From the NCBI GenBank assembly GCA_902806375.1, contig CADCWK010000277.1, forward strand, positions 1 through 22,832: 22,832 bases of DNA, written 5' to 3'. Below are positions 14,928 through 21,239 of this stretch, one piece after another. The notes beneath the pieces are model-generated. The model did not search any database, was not told where the DNA came from, and worked only from the letters and a program-made list of their open reading frames with translations. Origin of the DNA: an uncultured Thermomicrobiales bacterium (GTDB lineage: Bacteria > Chloroflexota > Chloroflexia > Thermomicrobiales > UBA6265). Within the stretch, counting starts at the first letter, position 1, and each line of letters opens with the position of its first letter. Made by a program: the position numbers and the translations under genes.

Positions 14928-16004
14928 TCACTGCTGCCGGTATCCATCCGGTGACGCCCGTGGGGGACCGGTCGATTCCCGCTCGACCAGGTGGACCGGG
15001 ATCAGCGTGTGCGTGCCGCGGATCGCGCTCGGCTCGCGCAGCCGGAGGAGCAGGTCGACGGCGGTCTCGCCCCACTGGGTCCGGCGAACATGGATGGTCG
15101 TGACCGGTGGGATGGCGAACCGGGCGGCGTCATCGTCGTGGAAGCCGACGACCGAAAGGTCACCGGGGATCGCTATCCCCATCCGCGAGGCCGCCCGGTA
15201 GACACCGGTCACGAACTGGTCGAAGGCGCAGATGATCGCGGTCGGCGGTTCGGGCAGGCCGAGGACCTGGGTCGCCATCGCGTCGCCGGCGGTCTCGTCG
15301 AACGACAGCTCGCCGTCACGAGACCGGATTAGTTCCGGCTGGAGTGGGATGCCCGCCTCGGCCAGCCCGAGGAGGTACCCGGCCAGCTTCTCGTGTGAGG
15401 TATGCGTCGCGCCTGGGCCATTGATCAGGGCGATTTTGCTGTGTCCCTGTGCGACGAGGTGCCGGACGGCGAGCAGGGTGCCGGTCGTGTTGTCGGAGCC
15501 GACGCTGGTGATCCCGCTGCCGGGGTACTGCGCGCCGACGATGACCACGGGCAGGCCCTGGCGCTGGACCGTGTCGATCACCTCCGGCGAGATGACGCCG
15601 CCGACGGTGATGATGCCCGTGACGTGGCTGAAGAAGCCGTTACCCTCGTCCGTGAGCAGCCGCCACGATTCCTGCCAGGGATAGGGGATGTGCCCGGCGC
15701 GGGCGCAGGCCTGTTCGACACCGGAAAGCACTTCGGCGAAGTTGACGTCCAGGGACTGGGGCGAGCGATCGTTCGACAGCCCGCTGTTGATCAGGCCGAT
15801 CATCGGGCGGGCCGGGGTGACGGCCGTGTCCCTGGACACGGCCGTCCGCGACGCGGCCAGCGTCCGGGCCGCGTCGCGGACGGCGCGCTTGGTCAGGTCG
15901 CTGACGCGGTCGTTGTCGCTCAGGGCGCGGGATACCGTCGAGACGGAGAGCCCGAGCAGGTCGGCGACGTCGCGTTGTGAGACGCCACTGGGCAGGTCGG
16001 CCAT
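14928..16004 (-). CDS. LacI-family transcription regulator of cluster 1
   Basis: Predicted 358-residue repressor. The helix-turn-helix is VSQRDVADLLGLSVSTVSRALS (residues 8-29), followed by the sugar-binding core from about 66 (RPMIGLINSGLSNDRSPQS), with VGSDNTTGTLLAVRHLVAQGHSKIALINGP and GDLSVVGFHDDDAARFAIPPVTTIHV as typical core motifs. The usual hinge (LGYxPNxxARxL) is not recognisable: residues 47-66 read RTLAASRTAVSRDTAVTPAR. Specific minor-groove contacts by the hinge may therefore differ. ATG 16004 is the start because a full ribosome binding site, GAGGTGATC, lies six bases upstream; the GTG at 16016 sits inside that site. It is the first gene of the minus-strand cluster, divergent from the second LacI-type gene, and probably autoregulated through the dyads at 16027-16077. 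Effector unknown, presumably the sugar taken up by this cluster. Confidence 0.93.
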   Translation of the reverse strand: MADLPSGVSQRDVADLLGLSVSTVSRALSDNDRVSDLTKRAVRDAARTLAASRTAVSRDTAVTPARPMIGLINSGLSNDRSPQSLDVNFAEVLSGVEQACARAGHIPYPWQESWRLLTDEGNGFFSHVTGIITVGGVISPEVIDTVQRQGLPVVIVGAQYPGSGITSVGSDNTTGTLLAVRHLVAQGHSKIALINGPGATHTSHEKLAGYLLGLAEAGIPLQPELIRSRDGELSFDETAGDAMATQVLGLPEPPTAIICAFDQFVTGVYRAASRMGIAIPGDLSVVGFHDDDAARFAIPPVTTIHVRRTQWGETAVDLLLRLREPSAIRGTHTLIPVHLVERESTGPPRASPDGYRQQ

Positions 16005-16010
16005 GTCCTG

Positions 16011-16019
16011 GATCACCTC
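16011..16019 (-). promoter_or_regulatory. Extended ribosome binding site fixing the LacI-type start
   Basis: On the minus strand GAGGTGATC matches nine bases of the sequence expected to pair with the 3' end of 16S rRNA. It ends six bases before ATG 16004 and contains the GTG at 16016 that a longest-frame call would pick as the start. Confidence 0.75.
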
Positions 16020-16026
16020 ATCGTGC

Positions 16027-16048
16027 TGTGCAACAGAGACTATTGCAC
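16027..16048. promoter_or_regulatory. Candidate LacI-type operator 1
   Basis: GTGCAA (16028-16033), a nine-base spacer and TTGCAC (16043-16048) form a perfect dyad, the left half being part of TGTGCAAC. It lies 23 bases upstream of the regulator's start, in its untranslated leader or promoter. The octamer TGTGCAAC recurs exactly 32 bases away in operator 2. Binding by the adjacent LacI-family protein is inferred from position. Confidence 0.55.
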
Positions 16049-16058
16049 GTCATGTGAT

Positions 16059-16078
16059 TGTGCAACTCCGCGTTGCAT
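16059..16078. promoter_or_regulatory. Candidate LacI-type operator 2
   Basis: TGCAAC (16061-16066), TCCGC and GTTGCA (16072-16077) form a perfect dyad with a five-base centre; the left half again is TGTGCAAC (16059-16066). Its centre is 31 bases from that of operator 1, about three helical turns, so two dimers could bind on the same face. Confidence 0.55.
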
Positions 16079-16324
16079 TGATTTGCGCAGATTTGGCGGG
16101 AGGATCCTCGCGCTGGCTTGAATACCCCTCACCGGATGGCGGGATCGCCCAATCCGACGCTGAGAGCAGTCGCCCTCGCTCAGGCCCTGTGTATCCTGAC
16201 GGCTAGCGGGATGACGACACACCCAGGGGTGGGCATCACGGAACAGACCAGCCGGATGGGGAGCGACGTTGAGGGAGATGGACGTGACGCAGCAGGCAGC
16301 GGCCGGTGTGGTAGGTCCGCCCCG

Positions 16325-17347
16325 ATGATCCGCCGCCCGACCCAGGCCGATGTCGCGAGGGCGGCCGGTGTCTCCCAGACCGTCGTCTCCCATGTCCTGA
16401 ACGGGACGCAGCCCAAGTCGATGACGCAGGCGACCCGCGAGCGGGTGTTGGAAGTGATGGGAGAGCTGGGCTACGTCCCGGACCAGACCGCCCAGAGCCT
16501 GCGACTGCGCCGGACGATGACGATCGCCGCCGCCGTACCCGACATCGTCAACCCGTTCTATGGCCTGTTCATCCGCGGTATCCAGGACGAGGCCCGCCAG
16601 TTCGGCTACGACCTGTTGGCCTACAACACCGACGGTCATCGCGACCTGGAGCTCAAGGCGCTCAACGTCGCCATGAGCGGTCGGGTCGATGGGCTCATCG
16701 GGACGATGTTCCACCCCGACGACGCCGACTTCGCACCGCTGCTGCGCCGCGGGACGGCAATCTGCCTGCTCGGGAGCCAGAACGTATTCGAGACGACAGA
16801 GCAGCCGCTGGTTGACACCGTCTCGATCCCTGACGACAGCGCCGCCCGGATGATGGTCGAGCACCTCGTCGACCGCGGTCACAGCCGCATCGCGATCATT
16901 GCCGGCGAGCCGGGCACGCCGCCGCGGGCCAACCGGGAACGTGGCTACCGGCGGGCGCTGGCGGGGCACGGGATCCCCGTCGACGAGGTACTGGTACGCG
17001 GGAGCGACTTCACGGAGCGCGGCGGCTACGAGGGGATGCTCGAATTGCTGGGGTTGGACGAGCGTCCGACCGCCGTCTTCGCGGCCAACGACCTGATCGC
17101 GATCGGCGCCCTGGTCGCCTGCCGGGAGCGGGGGTTGCGCGTGCCGGGAGACATCGCCATCGGCGGGTTCGACGACATCCCGGCCGCCGCGCTCGTCTAC
17201 CCACCGTTGACGACGGTCAGCCAGCGCAACCAGTCGACCGGTCGTCAACTCGTCCGGCTCCTGACTGATCGCCTACGCGGCACGTACACCGGCCCGGTCC
17301 GCCGGATCGAGAACGGCTACGACCTGATCGTCCGGGAGTCGACCTGA
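16325..17347 (+). CDS. LacI-family transcription regulator of cluster 2
   Basis: Predicted 340-residue repressor, the normal length of the family. The helix-turn-helix TQADVARAAGVSQTVVSHVLNG (6-27) and a near-standard hinge LGYVPDQTAQSLRLRRT (48-64) are present. The periplasmic-binding-protein-like core includes VPDIVNPFYGLFIRGIQDEARQ, GRVDGLIGTMFHPDDADF, VEHLVDRGHSRIAIIAGEPGT, AVFAANDLIAIGALVACRERG and GDIAIGGFDDIPAAALVYPPLTTV. ATG 16325 is the first methionine consistent with family length; its ribosome binding site is weak (AGGT 13 bases upstream), and the frame stays open back to 16118 with non-family residues. It is the first plus-strand gene of cluster 2, 269 bases before the binding-protein gene, which has its own promoter. 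Effector unknown. Confidence 0.93.
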   Translation: MIRRPTQADVARAAGVSQTVVSHVLNGTQPKSMTQATRERVLEVMGELGYVPDQTAQSLRLRRTMTIAAAVPDIVNPFYGLFIRGIQDEARQFGYDLLAYNTDGHRDLELKALNVAMSGRVDGLIGTMFHPDDADFAPLLRRGTAICLLGSQNVFETTEQPLVDTVSIPDDSAARMMVEHLVDRGHSRIAIIAGEPGTPPRANRERGYRRALAGHGIPVDEVLVRGSDFTERGGYEGMLELLGLDERPTAVFAANDLIAIGALVACRERGLRVPGDIAIGGFDDIPAAALVYPPLTTVSQRNQSTGRQLVRLLTDRLRGTYTGPVRRIENGYDLIVREST

Positions 17348-17498
17348 ACTGCCAGGACTGGCTCTGCGTGTAGGAGCAGGCACCGGACGATAGACGTATC
17401 AGTTCCAGGGAAGGGATGTCGGGCTGGAGTCGAACAACCTATATCCGCTCAGTCGTGTGACCGTGATGCATGGATTCAACCAGATGCAGCACGAGGTC

Positions 17499-17527
17499 TT
17501 GTGGAGCCCGTCGGTTAATCGTATGAT
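17499..17527 (+). promoter_or_regulatory. Sigma-70-like promoter for the cluster 2 transport genes
   Basis: TTGTGG (17499-17504), a 17-base spacer and TATGAT (17522-17527) match the -35 and -10 boxes well for this GC-rich sequence. Transcription would start near 17534, leaving a leader of about 80 bases before GTG 17617. The spacer holds GGTTAATC, an AT-rich patch that could be part of an operator, but no complete dyad is visible. The rest of the gap 17348-17616 shows nothing else clear. Confidence 0.6.
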
Positions 17528-17616
17528 CCGGCCATACCCACTGTTCAGTCCCGCGGGATCGAAGCCGATGCCTGGCAGGTGCTGACCCATACTCGAGGGT
17601 AGAAAGGCACGAGGAC

Positions 17617-18966
17617 GTGAACCTTGCTTTCGTCGCCCGTTCCCGGCTGATCGTCTCGCTGATGCTGGTCGCCGTCGTCCTGTCCGGGATCGGCGGCTTC
17701 GCGACCGTCCGGCCCGCCACGGCCCAGGGCGGACCGGAACTGACCATGTGGCTGGACGTCACCGGCGGGTCAACCGTCGCCGACTGCATCGTCAACGACG
17801 TGATCAGTGCCTACAACGCCCAGGGTGGACCGCAGGTCAACGCGACGCTGCAGCCCAATGGCTGGACGGCTACCCAGACTGCGCTGGCTGGTGGCGCGGG
17901 CCCGGATATCGTCATTACCCCAGGCCCCTCGTTCGCCAACGAACTGGCCCGAGCGGGACAGATCATCCCGCTCGACGCCATCGCCCAGCAGTATGACTGG
18001 CCAGCCACCTTCGCCCCGTGGTCGCTGGAACTCGGACGCTCGGGCGAGCAGTTGTTCTCGATCCCGAACGAGGTCGAGACCCTGGTCCTCTACTACAACA
18101 AGACCCTGTTCGAGACCAACGGCTGGACTCCCCCCACGACCATCGACGAGATGATGGCCCTGAGCCAGACCGTCAGTGACGCCGGAGTCATCCCCTTCGC
18201 CCATGCCAATGCTGAGTGGCGTCCGGCCAACGAGTGGTTCATCGGCGAGTTCCTCAACCACATCGCCGGACCGGAGGTCATCTACCAGGCGCTGACCGGA
18301 GCGATCCCCTGGACGGACCCACAGATCGCGGCCGCGCTCGAGCCGCTCACGCAGCTGCAGACCAACGGCTGGTTCATGGGTGGCCTGGACCGCTACTACA
18401 CGACGACGATGGCGGACGCATCCTCGGCCTTCGCCTATGGCGAGGCGGCCATGAAGATCGAGGGCACCTGGTTCCAGGCTGACGCCGACACCTACTTCGA
18501 CGAGGCCGGCCAGGAGTGGGACTGGGTCCCGATGCCATCGGCGGACGGGTCCGAGATCTACTCCCTGGGGATCGGGTCGACCTACAGCATCAACGCGAAC
18601 TCCCAGTACCAGGCCGAGACGGCCGAATTCTTCAACTTCTACTTCTCCCCGGCGACCCAGGCCACGCTCGTGGCGACCTGTGGGCTGGCGCCCGCCCCGG
18701 TAACGATCCCCGCCGAGAACCTGGCCGGTCTGGATGAGCGCATGGCGCGGATCATCGACCGGCTGGCCACGGCCGCCGCGGCCAACAACTACGGCTACAC
18801 GACCTGGACGTTCTTCCCACCCCGGACCGAGGTCTACCTCTACGAGGAGATCGAGAAGGTCTGGGCCGGCGACATCACGATGGACGAGTACCTCGCCGGC
18901 GCCCAGGCGATCTTCGCCGAGGAGTTCGCCGCCGGAGGCAACCCACCGGTCCCGGCCCGGTCCTGA
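17617..18966 (+). CDS. Extracellular sugar-binding protein (cluster 2)
   Basis: Predicted 449-residue solute-binding protein of family 1. The Sec signal peptide has ARSR before the hydrophobic LIVSLMLVAVVLSGIGGFA and an ATA-Q cleavage site after residue 36; there is no lipobox cysteine and no twin arginine, unlike the cluster 1 protein. The mature part opens ELTMWLDVTGG and carries PNEVETLVLYYNKTLFETNGWTPPTTIDE, the standard hinge-region motif of these proteins, and GEAAMKIEGTWFQAD. Two cysteines (CIVNDV and ATCGLAPAP) might form a disulfide. GTG 17617 is the start, with AGAAAGG nine bases upstream. It is the first transport gene behind the promoter at 17499-17527 and is followed, after a stem-loop, by two permeases. 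Confidence 0.94.
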   Translation: MNLAFVARSRLIVSLMLVAVVLSGIGGFATVRPATAQGGPELTMWLDVTGGSTVADCIVNDVISAYNAQGGPQVNATLQPNGWTATQTALAGGAGPDIVITPGPSFANELARAGQIIPLDAIAQQYDWPATFAPWSLELGRSGEQLFSIPNEVETLVLYYNKTLFETNGWTPPTTIDEMMALSQTVSDAGVIPFAHANAEWRPANEWFIGEFLNHIAGPEVIYQALTGAIPWTDPQIAAALEPLTQLQTNGWFMGGLDRYYTTTMADASSAFAYGEAAMKIEGTWFQADADTYFDEAGQEWDWVPMPSADGSEIYSLGIGSTYSINANSQYQAETAEFFNFYFSPATQATLVATCGLAPAPVTIPAENLAGLDERMARIIDRLATAAAANNYGYTTWTFFPPRTEVYLYEEIEKVWAGDITMDEYLAGAQAIFAEEFAAGGNPPVPARS

Positions 18967-19006
18967 CCCCTTTCCGCGCGTGACGGGTAACCGATCGATC
19001 ATGACC

Positions 19007-19038
19007 GGCCGGAGTGGGGGGTGCGTCCCGCTCCGGCC
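19007..19038 (+). other. Stem-loop between binding protein and permease genes (cluster 2)
   Basis: GGCCGGAG (19007-19014) pairs perfectly with CTCCGGCC (19031-19038), and TGGG/TCCCG inside can extend the stem with one T-G wobble. It lies 40 bases after the binding-protein stop and 30 before the permease start. No T-run follows. It sits where cluster 1 has its long repeat, so it may serve the same RNA-level purpose of partial termination or 3' protection. Confidence 0.55.
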
Positions 19039-19068
19039 TCGAATGACCTCCCGGTGAAGGAGCAGGCA

Positions 19069-20025
19069 ATGACTTCCCACGCCGACGCGGCCGGCGCCAG
19101 GGTACCGACGTCGCGCTACCTCGTCGCGACCCCGAGACTGCGATTCTGGCAGCGGGTCACCTGGCGACGCCGGGTGGTGCCGTGGCTGTTCGTGCTGCCG
19201 ATCCTGCTGATCAATGTTGCCGTCGTCTTCGGGCCAGCCGTGGCCTCGGTCTACTACTCGATGACCGAGTGGAGCGGGATCGGCGAGGCGAAATGGATCG
19301 GGCTGGACAACTTCCGGCGTCTGTTCACCGACGACTCGTTCTACCGCGCCTTCCGCAACAACCTGATCTGGCTGGCCATGTTCCTGACCATTCCCGTCGC
19401 GATGGGTCTGGTCGCCGCGAGCCTGCTGATGCCTGTCCGGCGCGGCGCGATGCTCTACCGCCTGTCCCTGTTCCTGCCGTACGTCTTTCCCAGCGTCATC
19501 GTCGCCAGTATCTGGCGGTCACTGCTCAACCCGGACCGCGGGATCGGCGCGACGCTGTCGGACTGGGGGATCGGCGGGCTTGACCGGGCCTTCCTCGGCG
19601 ATACCGACACGGTGTTACCGACGATCGCCTTCGTCGACAACTGGCACTTCTGGGGCTTCCTGATGCTCCTGTTCCTGGCCTCGATGCAGAACATCCCGGC
19701 CGACCTCTATGAGGCGGCCCGGCTCGACGGCGCCAACCGGTGGCAGGAGTTCCGGGACATCACCATCCCTGGCATCCGCCCAACCCTCGTCTTCATGATC
19801 CTGATGACGAGCATCTGGTCGTTCCTGACCTTCGACTACATCTGGGTCCTGACGCAGGGTGGTCCGGCCGGGGCGTCCGAGGTCCTCTCCGTTCTCGTCT
19901 TCAAGGCGGCCTTCACGCAGCTGGAAGCCGGGTACGCGAGCGCGATGGGCCTCACCATGAGCCTGCTGGCCGGCCTGATCATCGGCATCTTCATCGTGCT
20001 GCGGAAGCGAGGCTGGGAGATATGA
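19069..20025 (+). CDS. Carbohydrate ABC transporter permease, MalF/UgpA type (cluster 2)
   Basis: Predicted 318-residue inner-membrane subunit of a CUT1 importer. The first membrane segment is VVPWLFVLPILLINVAVVFGPAVASV (about 36-61), with about five more and the EAA loop EAARLDGANRWQEFRDITIPG (about 215-235). The basic stretch WQRVTWRRRV precedes the first segment, consistent with an inside N-terminus. ATG 19069 follows AGGAG by six to seven bases; the open frame from 19021 has no such site. Its stop overlaps the next start (ATGA), so the two permeases are translationally coupled. Confidence 0.95.
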   Translation: MTSHADAAGARVPTSRYLVATPRLRFWQRVTWRRRVVPWLFVLPILLINVAVVFGPAVASVYYSMTEWSGIGEAKWIGLDNFRRLFTDDSFYRAFRNNLIWLAMFLTIPVAMGLVAASLLMPVRRGAMLYRLSLFLPYVFPSVIVASIWRSLLNPDRGIGATLSDWGIGGLDRAFLGDTDTVLPTIAFVDNWHFWGFLMLLFLASMQNIPADLYEAARLDGANRWQEFRDITIPGIRPTLVFMILMTSIWSFLTFDYIWVLTQGGPAGASEVLSVLVFKAAFTQLEAGYASAMGLTMSLLAGLIIGIFIVLRKRGWEI

Positions 20026-20873
20026 ACCGTCCCTTCCGGGCCGGCGCCGCCCGACGTGGGATCAGTCTGATCCCCAACCACGTGATCCTGATGCTGCTCG
20101 TCCTGTTCGCGATGGGTCCGGTCGTCGTGCTCCTCTTCAACTCGTTCAAGACCCAGGCGGAGATCGGCCGCAACCCGCTCGGGATCCCCACCGACATCGT
20201 GTTCAGCAACTTCCCCGAGGCCTGGGACGTCGGGAACTTCTCCACGACCCTGCGCAACAGCGGGGAACTGGTCGTGGTAACGGTCATCGGGGTGCTGGTG
20301 CTGGGCGGGATGGCCGCCTACAGCCTGGCCAAGATGAACCTGCCCGGCGCCAACATTCTGACGCTGTACCTGCTGGTCGGGTCGGCGCTGCCGATCCAGT
20401 TGTTCCTGGTGCCGCTGTTCTTTCTCTGGCAGCGGCTGGGACTCGTCAACAACATCCTCGGGCTGTCGCTGATCTACATCGCGATCAACTCGCCGCTCGC
20501 TGTCTTCCTGCTCCGCTCGTACATGGTCCAGCTGCCGAGCGACTTCGAGGACGCCGCCCGCGTCGACGGGGCGGGGGAGTGGCGGATCTTCGTCCAGATC
20601 GTCGTGCCGCTCGCCTGGCCGGGCTTCCTGACGGTCGGCCTGGTCGTCGCGCTGTCGGTCTGGAACGAGTTCCTGCTGGCGACGGTGTTCCTGACCGACC
20701 AGGACAAGTTCACCGTCGTGACGAGCTACTTCAACTTCACGACCCGATTCAGCCGGGACTGGGGGCTGACCAGCGCCGGCGCCATCATGATGATCCTGCC
20801 GATCGTGATCCTGTTCCTCGCCCTCCAGCGCCGCTTCATCGAGGGGCTGACGAGTGGTGGGTTGAAGGGGTAG
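20022..20873 (+). CDS. Carbohydrate ABC transporter permease, MalG type (cluster 2)
   Basis: Predicted 283-residue partner permease. The first membrane segment is NHVILMLLVLFAMGPVVVLLFNSF (about 19-42), the EAA loop is EDAARVDGAGEWRIFVQIVVPL (about 176-197), and the C-terminus is TSGGLKG, close to the ARSGLKG end of the cluster 1 counterpart. ATG 20022 overlaps the upstream stop by ATGA, with GGGAG just before it; the open frame from 19740 is a shadow of the upstream gene. No ATPase gene follows. Confidence 0.95.
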   Translation: MNRPFRAGAARRGISLIPNHVILMLLVLFAMGPVVVLLFNSFKTQAEIGRNPLGIPTDIVFSNFPEAWDVGNFSTTLRNSGELVVVTVIGVLVLGGMAAYSLAKMNLPGANILTLYLLVGSALPIQLFLVPLFFLWQRLGLVNNILGLSLIYIAINSPLAVFLLRSYMVQLPSDFEDAARVDGAGEWRIFVQIVVPLAWPGFLTVGLVVALSVWNEFLLATVFLTDQDKFTVVTSYFNFTTRFSRDWGLTSAGAIMMILPIVILFLALQRRFIEGLTSGGLKG

Positions 20874-20929
20874 CGATCGGCTTCACCCCTCAATATGAGA
20901 GCGATTGCCATCGAACGCCTCGGGTAGCG

Positions 20930-21178
20930 GAGCACAGACCTCTCCCCCAGCCCTACTCCGGCTCACCTGCTCGCTCACCCGCTGAAGCGGCTTCGGCTCA
21001 CAGGTGCCCGGCGAGGGGAGCAGATTCGGGCGTCAGAATCGAACATCCCGATCCGAGACCGCGGTAACGCAGGAAGGCGAAGCCGACCAGCATGGAGCCC
21101 CTCTCCGGGCGATGAGGAGCCGCAGCGACGAGTCGAGCCGGGGAGGGGTCTCTCTGGCGCTGGGGGAGGGGTCTGCTC
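20930..21178. repeat. Long intercistronic inverted repeat, copy 3
   Basis: The left arm 20930-20964 (GAGCACAGACCTCTCCCCC, ending CCGGCTC) is matched by a split right arm: GAGCCGGGGAGGGG at 21135-21148 and GCTGGGGGAGGGGTCTGCTC at 21159-21178, with a 10-base interruption between them. Bases 21098-21141 equal 8681-8724 of copy 1 over 44 bases. The element occupies most of the 366-base spacer between the MalG-type permease and the ADP-ribosylglycohydrolase-family gene; the rest of the spacer shows nothing recognisable except the ribosome binding site of the next gene. Confidence 0.85.
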
Positions 21179-21239
21179 CGCAATCAACGCAGCCGAAGAC
21201 ACCAGGCCGTTTGACCAACGCGAAGGAGAGACCCATCCC

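Larger units (their letters stand above)
16005..16324. promoter_or_regulatory. 320-base divergent regulatory gap between two LacI-type genes
   Basis: Both regulators are transcribed outward from this gap. The left third (16021-16090) is less GC-rich than its surroundings and carries the two TGTGCAAC dyads and TTGCGCA at 16083-16089. On the minus strand TTGCAC (16065-16060), a 17-base spacer and TAGTCT could be a weak promoter for the cluster 1 regulator, overlapping the dyads. I see no clear promoter or ribosome binding site for the plus-strand regulator in 16090-16324, only a weak AGGT near 16307. Confidence 0.55.

Noticed and set aside
16118..16324. 69-residue N-terminal extension of the plus-strand LacI-type protein
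   Set aside because: LacI-family proteins begin just before the HTH; the extension is not family-like and has no ribosome binding site.
17770..19080. 436-residue minus-strand frame opposite the cluster 2 binding protein
   Set aside because: Antisense shadow; the plus strand has a signal peptide and binding-protein motifs.
8555..21178. CRISPR array or insertion sequence as explanation of the repeats
   Set aside because: The copies are about 200-280 bases, kilobases apart, palindromic, without regular spacers, transposase or target duplications that I can see.
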